A stretch of 64,000 bases of DNA, taken from contig CAVPQI010000003.1 in the NCBI GenBank assembly GCA_963707515.1, positions 558,001 to 622,000 on the forward strand, read 5' to 3'. The stretch's first letter is position 1; the number at the start of each line of letters is the position of its first letter. The stretch is from Sva-07 sp963707515. Lineage in GTDB: Bacteria > Actinomycetota > Acidimicrobiia > Acidimicrobiales > Ilumatobacteraceae. The notes below the pieces were generated by a model that saw only the letters and a list, made by a program, of their open reading frames with translations, was not told the DNA's origin and searched no databases. Shown here one piece after another: positions 34,364-43,013 of the stretch. The position numbers and the translations under genes were made by a program.

Positions 34364-34825
34364 ATGGACACGACCTTCACCACCCTGTCGGAGGAGACCT
34401 GCCGCGAGCTGTTGGCGCGCACCGCTGTGGGGCGCCTCGCCGTCGACGCCGGTGGCAGGCCCGAGATCTTTCCGGTCAACTTCGTCGTGCACGACGGCGA
34501 CGTCGTCTTCCGGACGGGTGCCGGCACGAAGCTCGCGGCCGCTGCGCTGATGCACCACGTGGCGTTCGAGATCGACGGGTACGACCCCGACGGCCACGTG
34601 GTGTGGAGTGTCGTCGTCAAGGGCTGGGCGCAACAGATCGAACGGATGGAGGACGTCTACGATGCCGAGATGCTGCCGCTCGCCACGTGGGTCGATTCGG
34701 ACAAGCCGGATTTCGTGCGCATCCGCGCCGACGAGATCACGGGCCGTCGATTCCCGCTGGCGGAGGACGTCACCGTCGATGCGTCCGTGGGCTGGCCCGC
34801 TCCATTGACGAACACCGATCCGTGA
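34364..34825 (+). CDS. Pyridoxamine 5'-phosphate oxidase family protein 1
   Basis: A 153-residue split-barrel flavoprotein-type protein: TVGRLAVDAGGRPEIFPVNFVV, VFRTGAGTKLAAA and VVKGWAQQIE follow the PPOX/nitroreductase pattern of actinobacterial FMN or F420 proteins. It is not a true PdxH by length. The gene overlaps the next, a clear paralogue, by GTGA. Substrate unknown. Confidence 0.85.
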   Translation: MDTTFTTLSEETCRELLARTAVGRLAVDAGGRPEIFPVNFVVHDGDVVFRTGAGTKLAAAALMHHVAFEIDGYDPDGHVVWSVVVKGWAQQIERMEDVYDAEMLPLATWVDSDKPDFVRIRADEITGRRFPLAEDVTVDASVGWPAPLTNTDP

Positions 34826-35271
34826 CCACGGGAACGCAAGACGACAAGGGCATCGACGAGCCGGAGCGGCTGTCGTCGGCAACCTGTCTGGAGTTGCTGC
34901 GATCGGTCGCCATCGGGCGGATCGCCGTGGCGACGGCGGACGGCGGTACGGACATCTTCCCGGTCAACTTCGTCGTCGACCACGGCACGGTGGTGTTCCG
35001 CACCGCGCCCGGTACCAAGGTCGACCGCATCCTCGCCACCCAGCGCGCCGCCTTCGAGGCCGACCACTTCGACTGGTACGAGCGGATCGCGTGGAGCGTC
35101 GTGCTCAAGGGGGAGGCGTCGGTCGTCCACTCCACCGATGAGGTCGCCGCCCTGTTCGACGTCCAGGTCGTGCCGTGGCATCCGAGCGACAAGCCGTACT
35201 TCGTGCGCCTCGTGCCGGACTCCACCACGGGACGCCGCTTCCACGTCGACGATCCGCGCCACGGAGGATGA
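34822..35271 (+). CDS. Pyridoxamine 5'-phosphate oxidase family protein 2
   Basis: A 149-residue tandem paralogue of the previous gene: AIGRIAVATADGGTDIFPVNFVV aligns directly once split, with VFRTAPGTKVDRI and VVLKGEASVV. The GTG start at 34822 overlaps the first gene stop. A local duplication is the simplest origin. The pair may form a heteromer. The multicopper oxidase begins 67 bases later. Confidence 0.85.
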   Translation: MTTGTQDDKGIDEPERLSSATCLELLRSVAIGRIAVATADGGTDIFPVNFVVDHGTVVFRTAPGTKVDRILATQRAAFEADHFDWYERIAWSVVLKGEASVVHSTDEVAALFDVQVVPWHPSDKPYFVRLVPDSTTGRRFHVDDPRHGG

Positions 35272-35338
35272 CGACGGTCACACCAGGTTGGGACCAACGG
35301 CCCTGATCGCGGGCGTCGCCAACGACGACAGTGACGCC

Positions 35339-36793
35339 GTGACTCTCACCGAACATCCCCCCGCACCGTCCGCCGCGCCACCACCTGCTCGCACCGACCC
35401 GAGCTCGTCGTTCGGCACCCTCGTCTACGTCGCCGTCAGCGGGCTCGTCGCCGTGGTGGCGCTCGGACTGGTCGTGATGGGTGTGATCGCCATGCTGCGC
35501 GACGACAACGACGACGCGGCAGCGGCGCCCGCCGCGGCGGCGACGACGCTGAACGTGTCGCTCACCGAGTTCAGCATCGACGGGCAGCTGACGGCGCCGG
35601 CGGGCAACGTGCAGGTCAACGTCTCCAACGACGGCTCGGTCGAGCACAACTTCGCCCTCGTCGACCCCAACGTGCAGAGCAGCAACCTCATGTCGGGTGG
35701 TTCGGAGCTGCTCGATCTCGGCACCCTGGCGCCCGGGACCTACGAGGTGATCTGCACGATCCCGGGTCACGAAGCGAGCGGCATGTCGACCGAGCTCGTC
35801 GTCACGGAACCCGGAGCTGCGGCTGGCAACGCCGACGCCGCCGGCGAGATGGACCACAGTGCGATGGGCCACGACGAGATGACCAGCGAGCAGATGGACA
35901 TGTTGATGGTCGAGTCGATGCTGGCGTTCCCGGCGGAGACCGAAGGAGTGGGCAACCAGTTGCTGGAGTACGAACTGATGCCCGACGGCACCAAGCAGTT
36001 CGAGCTGACCGCCGCGGTCACGCCGTGGGAGGTCGCTCCGGGCGAGTTCGTCGACGCATGGGCGTACAACGGCATGGTGCCCGGCCCGATGATCAAGGTC
36101 GACCTCGGTGACAAGGTGCGGGTGATCCTGCACAACGAGACGCCGATGGGTACCGACATCCACTTCCACGGCATCGACACGCCGAACGACATGGATGGCG
36201 TGGCGCCCTACACGCAAGACGTCGTGTCGACGGGCGAGTCGTTCACCTACGAGTTCGTCGCCGACGTGCCGGCGATCGGGATGTACCACGCTCACATGCA
36301 CGGCCAGGTCTCGGTGCCGAACGGCATGTTCGCCGCCTTCACCGTCGGTGAGAACCCGATCCCGCGCGGTCGCACGATCAGTGGCGTGACGATCCCGGAG
36401 GACCTCGTGCCGGCGATCGACATGCCGATGGTCGTCAACGACGCCGGCGTCATCGGCCTGACGCTCAACGGCAAGAGCTTCCCGGCCACCGCACCGCTGG
36501 TCGTCGACGAAGGCGACTGGGTGGCGTTGACCTACTACAACGAGGGCTTGATGGCGCACCCGATGCACCTCCACAAGTTCCCTCAGCTCATCTACGCCAA
36601 GGACGGCATCCCGCTCGACGAGCCCTACTGGGCGGACACGATCAACGTCGCTCCGGGCGAGCGGTACTCGGTGCTCTTCCAAGCCAGCGAGGCCGGCACC
36701 TGGGTCTGGCACTGCCACATCCTCACCCACGTCGAGTCGGAAGAGGGCATGTTCGGCATGGCCACGGCGGTGGTCGTCAACCCGGCGACGTGA
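35339..36793 (+). CDS. Membrane-anchored cupredoxin-multicopper oxidase fusion
   Basis: A 484-residue protein. A helix at about 28-53 anchors it. A plastocyanin-like domain (70-155) has copper ligands H103, C139, H144 and M149. A linker rich in Met and His (170-195) leads to a two-domain multicopper oxidase with H275/H277 (HFHG), H317/H319/H321, H407/H410/H412 (HPMHLHKF), HCH 458-460, H464 and M471. It oxidises a phenol, metal ion or similar and reduces oxygen, or may resemble nitrite reductase; the extra type 1 site could pass electrons in. The start is GTG 35339; no clear ribosome site is seen. Confidence 0.87.
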   Translation: MTLTEHPPAPSAAPPPARTDPSSSFGTLVYVAVSGLVAVVALGLVVMGVIAMLRDDNDDAAAAPAAAATTLNVSLTEFSIDGQLTAPAGNVQVNVSNDGSVEHNFALVDPNVQSSNLMSGGSELLDLGTLAPGTYEVICTIPGHEASGMSTELVVTEPGAAAGNADAAGEMDHSAMGHDEMTSEQMDMLMVESMLAFPAETEGVGNQLLEYELMPDGTKQFELTAAVTPWEVAPGEFVDAWAYNGMVPGPMIKVDLGDKVRVILHNETPMGTDIHFHGIDTPNDMDGVAPYTQDVVSTGESFTYEFVADVPAIGMYHAHMHGQVSVPNGMFAAFTVGENPIPRGRTISGVTIPEDLVPAIDMPMVVNDAGVIGLTLNGKSFPATAPLVVDEGDWVALTYYNEGLMAHPMHLHKFPQLIYAKDGIPLDEPYWADTINVAPGERYSVLFQASEAGTWVWHCHILTHVESEEGMFGMATAVVVNPAT

Positions 36794-36850
36794 GCCGAAA
36801 CCTGCTCGCACACCGCCGTCAAGCGCGGTGTACGGTGGTCGGCACCAGAG

Positions 36851-36915
36851 GAAGGAGGTGGTCCACAAACATGCCAGAAAATTCACATGGGACCCTGGAG
36901 GTGGTTGGCCGCTAG
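36851..36915 (+). other. Candidate 14-codon peptide gene with extended ribosome site
   Basis: AAGGAGGTGGTCC (36852-36864) nearly matches the full complement of the 16S rRNA 3' end and stands 6 bases before ATG 36871. The frame reads MPENSHGTLEVVGR and stops at TAG 36913. Small inverted repeats follow (GGCC/GGCC, CAGGC/GCCTG, TGGCG/CGCCA to about 36955). Overlapping frames are also open: ATG 36888 gives a longer reading. It could be a leader peptide, a small protein or a structured RNA. A TACGGT at 36831-36836 may be its -10. I do not recognise it. Confidence 0.4.
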
Positions 36916-37000
36916 GCCGACAGGCTGGACCGCCTGGCGAATCTCCGCCAACCCCGCTGCATCCCATCGCCGCAGCTGGTCCCCGCGGTGTCGAGTGATC

Positions 37001-37066
37001 ACGGTGCGAGTCACCGATTGAGAACGGTGCGAGTCACCGATTGAAAACGGTGCCCGTCACCGATCA
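37001..37066. repeat. 23-base tandem repeat, about 3 copies
   Basis: ACGGTGCGAGTCACCGATTG starts units at 37001 and 37024, and a shorter variant is at 37047. Each can fold by CGGTG/CACCG. With the small peptide candidate this accounts for most of the 403-base gap from 36794 to 37196. Confidence 0.82.
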
Positions 37067-37196
37067 CCCGTCGTGATGAATGCAGTCCCAACAGTCCGTT
37101 CGATGCCGGGTCCGCAAGGACCCGGCATCGTCGCGTCCGGACCCGTCGCCGAGGGTTCCCCGATCGAGCACCGGATGATCACTACGCTCCCGGCCC

Positions 37197-38333
37197 GTGG
37201 ACGCCGAGCCAGCTGCTCGACCGGGTTGGTTCGATCTCGCCGTGATCGGAGGCACGGCGTTGTCGTGGGCGCTCGTCATGACCGCTGCCGCTCGCGCCGC
37301 CGGCGTGTCGGCGTGGTCGGTGTCGTCGTGGGGTCGCTGGGACACCGGCCACTACCTCCGGATCGCCGAGTCGGGGTACGCGTTCGGGCCGTGTGACGGC
37401 GTGGCGAACCGTGGACCGGAGGATTTCTGCGGATCGTCGGGCTGGTTCCCGTTGTATCCCTACGCGATCCGTGCGGCGACCTGGACGGGACTGCGAGCCG
37501 ACGCGGCGGGCCGGTTGCTCGCTCTGGGCGCCCTGCTCACGGCGTGGGTGGCGCTGTGGTTCGGCTTCCTCCGCCGGCACCCGATGCGCCGTGCGATCCC
37601 GGCGATGGCGTTGGCGGCGGTGTTTCCCGGGTGCGTCTATTACGGGGCGATCTTCCCGGTCTCGACGGTGGTGGCAGCGACGGTCATCGCCGCCGTGTGC
37701 GTCGATCGTCAGCGGTGGGTGCTCGCCGGTTTGGCCGCAGCGGTTGCGGCGATGGCCTACTCGTCCGGCCTCCTGGTCGGCGCGATGGCTGTGGTGCCGC
37801 TGCTCAGCCGGTCGGTCGGGCCGTCGTGGGCAGTGCGGGTGCGTGCGGCGATCTCGGTCGCTGCGCCAGCGGCCGTCGGGTATCTGCTGGTGCTCGTCAA
37901 CTTCCAGCGAGCGACCGGACACTGGGATGCCTGGTTCAAGACCCAGGCCTCGTACGACTTCGCGCCGGCGTTCCCACCGGTGACGCTCGCCCGCCAGGTG
38001 GGGCACCTCGGCGATGACGTCATCTCGGGCTGGGTCGGGTTGCAGTCCCTCCTGGTGGCGGTCATCGTCGTCCTCGCCGTGTGGATCGTGGCGACGAGCA
38101 GGGCGATGCTCTCGCTCGGCGAACGTGCCGCGGCGATCGCCGTCGGCTGCCTGTGGGTGTTCCCGCTCCTGCTCGGCGGTGACCTGTCGCTCTACCGCGC
38201 CGAGGCGCTGCTGTTCCCGGCGGTGATCCTCCTCGTGCGGCTGCGCCCGATCCTGATCTGGATGCTCGTCGTGCCATCCGTCGTCGTCGCCTACCGGATG
38301 GCGGAGCTGTTCTTCGAGGCCGTGCTGATCTGA
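37197..38333 (+). CDS. PIG-V-like integral membrane glycosyltransferase
   Basis: A 378-residue protein with about nine helices. The first loop has WGRWDTGHYLRIAESGY and later WFPLYPYAIRA, the hallmark layout of PIG-V/mannosyltransferase-like proteins that use lipid-linked sugars. TACGCT at 37183-37188, 8 bases before GTG 37197, supports the start. It shares the layout, not close sequence, with the protein at 16119-17333. No adjacent partner. Confidence 0.72.
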   Translation: MDAEPAARPGWFDLAVIGGTALSWALVMTAAARAAGVSAWSVSSWGRWDTGHYLRIAESGYAFGPCDGVANRGPEDFCGSSGWFPLYPYAIRAATWTGLRADAAGRLLALGALLTAWVALWFGFLRRHPMRRAIPAMALAAVFPGCVYYGAIFPVSTVVAATVIAAVCVDRQRWVLAGLAAAVAAMAYSSGLLVGAMAVVPLLSRSVGPSWAVRVRAAISVAAPAAVGYLLVLVNFQRATGHWDAWFKTQASYDFAPAFPPVTLARQVGHLGDDVISGWVGLQSLLVAVIVVLAVWIVATSRAMLSLGERAAAIAVGCLWVFPLLLGGDLSLYRAEALLFPAVILLVRLRPILIWMLVVPSVVVAYRMAELFFEAVLI

Positions 38334-38366
38334 GCGGGCCGCCGATCGCGCGGCGTCGGCGACCGG

Positions 38367-38372
38367 TACCTT
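38367..38372 (+). promoter_or_regulatory. -10 box of the metalloprotease gene
   Basis: TACCTT lies exactly 6 bases before GTG 38379. The glycosyltransferase gene at 53247 has the identical TACCTT-N6-GTG arrangement. Confidence 0.5.
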
Positions 38373-38378
38373 GTTTTG

Positions 38379-40895
38379 GTGCAGCGATCAGTGCGACGAC
38401 CGTCCGTCGATTCGGGGGTCGCCCTCCGCAGAACGGCGATGCGGCTCCTCATCGGATCGCTGCTGCTCGCCGGTGTCGTCGCAACTGGCGGGTCACCTGC
38501 GGTGGCCCAGGAGCCCGACCCGGCTGACCCGCTGGACCTGCTGGCGATCGAAGTCGACGCCTCGGATGACCCGTTCGGGCTGGTGGGTGACGAGGCCGTG
38601 GCGGCCCTTGAGTCCACCGCCTCGCTCGACGTGGTCGCTGCCGCTGCTGACCTGCAACCCGCCGAGCTCGTCGAGGAGCTGACCACCGATCCGGCGATGT
38701 TCGTCGGCGTCGACGGATCGGTGGGCTACGTCGACCGGCTCGCCCCCGGTCAGCTCAGTGCACCGGTCGACGAGCCAGCGGAGTTCACCGTCCCGGCGGG
38801 CGCGAACGTCTTTGCCCTCGAGTCGCTCCCGGGCGGACGCAAGGTCCTCTACCTCGACTTCGACGGCCACGTCACATCCGGTGATCCGTACTGGAACAAT
38901 GTGACGCCTGGCCCCGGTACGTCGGCCCCGTACGCGGGATCGACCGCCCAGATCTACGAGATCTGGCGGCGCGTCGCCGAGGACTATGCGCCGTTCGGGG
39001 TCAACGTGACGACACGCGATCCAGGGGTCGAGGGTCTGCGCAAGACGTCGTCCGGCGACGACGCCTACGGGCAGCGAATGGTCGTGTCGCCGACGAACTG
39101 GACCGGGAGCCCAGCGACGCTCGGAATCGCGCTGGTCAACGTCTTCAGTTCCAGCGGCGACCGCCCAGGGTTCGTCTTCACCTCAAGCCTGTCGACGGCC
39201 AACGTCGCCGAGGCGATCTCCCACGAGGCCGGCCACACGTTCGGGCTCAGCCACGATGGGCGTGGGTCCGATGAGTACTACACCGGGCACGGCCTCTGGG
39301 CGCCGATCATGGGCTCACCACTCAGCAAAGCGGTGACGCAGTGGTCCCGTGGGGAGTATCCGAACGCCACCAACCGTGAAGATGACGTGGCCAGGATCGC
39401 GTCGAACGTTGGCTATCGGTCCGACGACGTCAGGCCGGGCGCCGTCGTGGGCCTACCGATCAATGCAACTCGAACCGGTCTACTGGGATTCGGCGACGAC
39501 GACACGTTCGTCGTGGACTCAGCGGGAGGCAGGCTCGCTGCGACCCTCGAGCCGCTCATCGGTCCTTCAGGATCCAACCTGCTCGCCGACCTCACGATCT
39601 GCGATGCATCTGGCGCCCTGGTCGCGAAGGCCTCTGGGTCTCCGCCGTTCGATCGGATCGACGCCGCCATCTCGGCGAATCCGGGACGGTACACGATCGT
39701 GGTGAGGTCGATCGGCTGGCAGACACCCGGGACCGGCTTCAGCGCGTACGGATCCGCTGGCGAGTATCGCCTGACGACGTCCGGTACGCAGGGCTCTGCG
39801 TCGGCCACAGCCGGATGTGCGAGCGAGCTCTTCCCGATCGCGCCCGACCGACTTCTCGATACGCGGGTTGGCCTCGGCGGCTCGCGACGACTTCCGGCGG
39901 GAACCGAAGCTGTCGTGCAGGTCGCCGGTTCGCGAGGTGTGCCGGCGGATGCCAGCGCCGCGATTGTCAATGTGACCGCAGTGACGCCGTCGGGATGGGG
40001 GTACCTGACGGTTCATCCCTGTCAGCCGATTCGACCCGAGACGTCGAACATCAACTATGTGGCTGGGCAGGTGGTCGCCAACACGACGATCGCCGCGCTG
40101 TCGCCGAACGGACAACTGTGCGTGTGGACGTCCGCCGAGGCAGACGTGTTGGTGGATGTGACCGGCTGGCTCGGGCCCGGGAGCGGATCGAAGTTGTCGG
40201 CCGTCGGCCCGGAACGAGTCGTCGACACCCGCTCGAACATCGGTGGTGTGCGCCTCGGCGCCGGGCAAACCCTGACCGTCGACCTGGCCGGCCGGGTGCC
40301 GGCGGACGCGACCGCAGCGGCGTTCAACCTGACGGCGGTCGGCGGCTCCAATGGTGGCTACCTGACGGCGTACCCGTGCGGTCAGGCTCGGCCGAACACC
40401 TCCGTGGTCAACCACACGGCGGTCGAGGCGCGACCGAACAACGTCATCGTCGGCCTGACCAACCGCCGCTTCTGCATCTACAGCTACGCCGCGTCGGACG
40501 TGATCGTCGACCTCACCGGGTACTTCGCCCCGAGCGGCGCACTGTCGTACGTGCCCACCGCCCCACAGCGCGTGCTCGACACCCGCGAGGGTCGGATCCA
40601 ACCTCCGCGTCCGGCCAACTCGGTGCTGCCGTACGCGGTGACGGGTGGGCTGCCGGCCGGGGTGGATCCTGACGCCGCGTTCGTCAACGTGACCTCGGTC
40701 GACCATCCACAAGAGGGGTACGTGACGACGTACGACTGTGCCGACCTGCCGTACACGTCGACCGTCAACCAGCGGCTCGGGCAGGCCAATGCCAACGGGG
40801 CGATCGTCCCGCTCGACCCCTCATCGCGCTCGTGCGGCTACCTCAGCGCACCGGCACACCTGCTGGTCGACCTCAACGGTTGGTGGGTGCGCTGA
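38379..40895 (+). CDS. Secreted zinc metalloprotease with three C-terminal surface domains
   Basis: An 838-residue exported protein. A long basic n-region and helix MRLLIGSLLLAGVVATGG end in a signal cleavage near AVAQ (about residue 44). The catalytic zinc motif HEAGHTFGLSH is at 282-292. A PPC-like beta domain follows (about 370-480), then three copies of a domain of about 115 residues, each beginning (I/V)xPxRxxDTR and ending VDLTGYF or similar, with paired cysteines. The same domain forms the secreted protein at 10.4-11 kb. It probably cleaves extracellular proteins or peptides. The start GTG 38379 follows a TACCTT box; ATG 38439 is a shorter alternative. Confidence 0.85.
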   Translation: MQRSVRRPSVDSGVALRRTAMRLLIGSLLLAGVVATGGSPAVAQEPDPADPLDLLAIEVDASDDPFGLVGDEAVAALESTASLDVVAAAADLQPAELVEELTTDPAMFVGVDGSVGYVDRLAPGQLSAPVDEPAEFTVPAGANVFALESLPGGRKVLYLDFDGHVTSGDPYWNNVTPGPGTSAPYAGSTAQIYEIWRRVAEDYAPFGVNVTTRDPGVEGLRKTSSGDDAYGQRMVVSPTNWTGSPATLGIALVNVFSSSGDRPGFVFTSSLSTANVAEAISHEAGHTFGLSHDGRGSDEYYTGHGLWAPIMGSPLSKAVTQWSRGEYPNATNREDDVARIASNVGYRSDDVRPGAVVGLPINATRTGLLGFGDDDTFVVDSAGGRLAATLEPLIGPSGSNLLADLTICDASGALVAKASGSPPFDRIDAAISANPGRYTIVVRSIGWQTPGTGFSAYGSAGEYRLTTSGTQGSASATAGCASELFPIAPDRLLDTRVGLGGSRRLPAGTEAVVQVAGSRGVPADASAAIVNVTAVTPSGWGYLTVHPCQPIRPETSNINYVAGQVVANTTIAALSPNGQLCVWTSAEADVLVDVTGWLGPGSGSKLSAVGPERVVDTRSNIGGVRLGAGQTLTVDLAGRVPADATAAAFNLTAVGGSNGGYLTAYPCGQARPNTSVVNHTAVEARPNNVIVGLTNRRFCIYSYAASDVIVDLTGYFAPSGALSYVPTAPQRVLDTREGRIQPPRPANSVLPYAVTGGLPAGVDPDAAFVNVTSVDHPQEGYVTTYDCADLPYTSTVNQRLGQANANGAIVPLDPSSRSCGYLSAPAHLLVDLNGWWVR

Positions 40896-40918
40896 ACCCT
40901 CGGGTACCGTGATCGTCG

Positions 40919-41143
40919 ATGGAGCACCACCCCAAGTTCGAACACAGCCGATTCATCGGTGACAAGCGGACGCAACTCGTCTACGACCTCGACGGTTGGG
41001 ATGACCGGGCGACGATCGACGAGATCGTCGCCGCCGGGGTGGGACTCAGCTTCGGACCCGACACGCTCGCCGAGGCCCGCAACCGCGGCTACACGCTGGC
41101 CAAGCCGGGAATGCACCGTCGCAAGCGCAAGCCGAGGGCGTAA
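40919..41143 (+). CDS. Small hypothetical protein
   Basis: A 74-residue basic protein: QLVYDLDGWDDRATIDEIVA, then FGPDTLAEARNRGYTL and a basic tail HRRKRKPRA. The fold is unknown and no name is recognised. TACCGT at 40905-40910, 8 bases before ATG 40919, gives a leaderless start. Its reading frame is codon-like for this genome. Confidence 0.65.
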   Translation: MEHHPKFEHSRFIGDKRTQLVYDLDGWDDRATIDEIVAAGVGLSFGPDTLAEARNRGYTLAKPGMHRRKRKPRA

Positions 41144-41175
41144 TCCTGTCGGCGACGGTGAGGTGAGGTGACTCG

Positions 41176-41961
41176 ATGCCCGGGATGAACGACTCCTTCG
41201 TCTCCAACGGGCTGCGCCTCGCCTGCCACATCGCCCGACCGGCCGGCGAGTTCGGTCAGGGCCCGGCCGTGATCCTCTGCCACGGGTTCCCGATCGCCTC
41301 GCTCGACGCCCAGCGGGCGGCCGGCACGTTCCCGCAGTTGATCGACCGCACCGCCCACGAACTGCGGTGCGTGGCGATGACGTTCAACTTCCGCGGCTGC
41401 GGCGACAGCGAAGGCGACTTCTCGCTGCAGGGCTGGGTCGACGACCTGCGCAGCGCGATCGCCCACGTGACGTCGTTCGGCGACGTGAGCAACGTGATCC
41501 TCGTCGGCACGAACACGGGCGGTTCGATCGCCATCTGCGTCGCCGCCGATGATCCCCGGGTCTGCGCCGCCGGACTCCTCAGCCCCCGCGCCGACTTCGA
41601 CGACTGGGCCGACCATCCGCGGCGGTTCCTCGATCACGCCCGTGAGATCGGCGCCATCCACGACCGCCGTTTCCCGCCGTCGGTGGAGGACTGGGCCCGC
41701 GAGTTCCGCCGGTTCCGGCCGGTGGCGTCGGCGCGTCGGTTCGCGCCGCGGCCGATGCTGGTGATGCACGGCGAAGACGACGACAGCGTGCCGGTGTCCG
41801 ATGCCCGCCAGCTCGTCAACGCCCACGGCTCGGCGGAGTTGAGCTTGTTCGAAGGCGCCGGCCACCGGCTGCGGCACGACCCGCGCGCCGTCGCCGTGCT
41901 CCTCGGCTGGCTCGATCGCGTGCGGTCGACGCTCGTGCATCCGAGCGCTGAGCGCGCCTGA
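41176..41961 (+). CDS. Alpha/beta hydrolase-fold protein lacking the usual nucleophile
   Basis: A 261-residue alpha/beta hydrolase: oxyanion loop CHGFP, FNFRGCGDSEG after strand 4, the nucleophile elbow GTNTGG, an acid loop MHGEDDDSVPV and the catalytic-position His in GAGHRL. The elbow G-x-Nuc-x-G has Asn113 where Ser, Asp or Cys is expected. Acid and base are kept. It may be non-catalytic, use another residue or bind a ligand. GGTGAGGTG lies upstream of ATG 41176. Confidence 0.82.
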   Translation: MPGMNDSFVSNGLRLACHIARPAGEFGQGPAVILCHGFPIASLDAQRAAGTFPQLIDRTAHELRCVAMTFNFRGCGDSEGDFSLQGWVDDLRSAIAHVTSFGDVSNVILVGTNTGGSIAICVAADDPRVCAAGLLSPRADFDDWADHPRRFLDHAREIGAIHDRRFPPSVEDWAREFRRFRPVASARRFAPRPMLVMHGEDDDSVPVSDARQLVNAHGSAELSLFEGAGHRLRHDPRAVAVLLGWLDRVRSTLVHPSAERA

Positions 41962-41964
41962 CCC

Positions 41965-42957
41965 TCAGCGGTTGGCGGCGAGCTGGCTCGAGTGCCAGCG
42001 GTACGCGCTGTCGACGATCGCGTCGAGCCCGTACTTCGCCTGCCAGCCGAGCGTTGCCTGGGCGAACGTGGGATCGGCGAACGTCGCCATCGGATCGCCG
42101 GCGCGGCGCGGCGCGACGTCGTAGGGCACGGGTCGTCCGGCCACTGCCTCCACGGCGTGGATCACCTCGAACACCGACGAGCCGACACCCGTGCCGACGT
42201 TCACCTCGAGCGATTCGCCGCCACGTGCGAGGTGGTCGAGCGACTTCACGTGGGCGTCGGCGAGATCGTCGACGTGGATGTAGTCACGGATGCATGAACC
42301 GTCGGGCGTGTCGTAGTCGGTGCCGAACACCTGCAGCCGGCGATCCTCGAGCAACACCGCCTTCATCGCCAGCGGGATGAGGTTGATGCTGTAGGTCCAG
42401 TCCTCGCCGATCACGCTGTCGAAACTCGCTCCGGCGGCGTTGAAGTAGCGCAGGCTCACCGAGCGCAGGCCGTGCGTGGTGCCGTACCAGCGCAGGATCC
42501 GCTCGACGGTCGCCTTCGACTCGGCGTACACACTCTCCGGCTCGATCGACTCGGACTCGACGACCGGAACGTGCGCGGGATTGCCGTAGACCGAACACGA
42601 CGACGAGAACACGACGTCGCGGACCCCGGCCGCGAGGCAGGACTCGACGAGCTCGACCGTTCCGGCGACGTTGTTGCGCCAGTACTTGGCCGGTGACGTC
42701 ATCGACTCACCGACCGACTTGTACGCGGCGAAGTGGACGACCTGGCCGATGCCGTGCTGCGTGCAGGTCGACGTGACGAGGTCGTGATCGGTGATGTCGC
42801 CGACGACGAGCGGCACGTCGCCGACGGCCTCGGCGCGCCCCAGCTCGAGCGAATCGAGCACCACGACCTCACGCCCGGCCGCGACGAGCGCACGCACGGT
42901 GTGGGAACCGATGTATCCGGCGCCGCCGGTGACGAGAACAGGAGGAGCGCCGTGCAT
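41965..42957 (-). CDS. galE: UDP-glucose 4-epimerase
   Basis: A 330-residue extended SDR interconverting UDP-glucose and UDP-galactose: TGGAGYIGSHTVRAL, HFAAYKSVGESM, catalytic SSSCSVYG and YAESK, LRYFNAAGA, and CIRDYIHVDDLA. The product would feed the polysaccharide cluster to the right. TACTCT at 42964-42969, 6 bases before ATG 42957, gives a leaderless start. Confidence 0.94.
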   Translation of the reverse strand: MHGAPPVLVTGGAGYIGSHTVRALVAAGREVVVLDSLELGRAEAVGDVPLVVGDITDHDLVTSTCTQHGIGQVVHFAAYKSVGESMTSPAKYWRNNVAGTVELVESCLAAGVRDVVFSSSCSVYGNPAHVPVVESESIEPESVYAESKATVERILRWYGTTHGLRSVSLRYFNAAGASFDSVIGEDWTYSINLIPLAMKAVLLEDRRLQVFGTDYDTPDGSCIRDYIHVDDLADAHVKSLDHLARGGESLEVNVGTGVGSSVFEVIHAVEAVAGRPVPYDVAPRRAGDPMATFADPTFAQATLGWQAKYGLDAIVDSAYRWHSSQLAANR

Positions 42958-43013
42958 CGATCGAGAGTATCCCGATGGTCGATCCGGTCAGTGGCCAGCG
43001 CCTGCTCGCGGGC

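Noticed and set aside
36851..36864. Fragment of a 16S rRNA gene
   Set aside because: Only the Shine-Dalgarno-like stretch matches; surrounding bases do not resemble rRNA.
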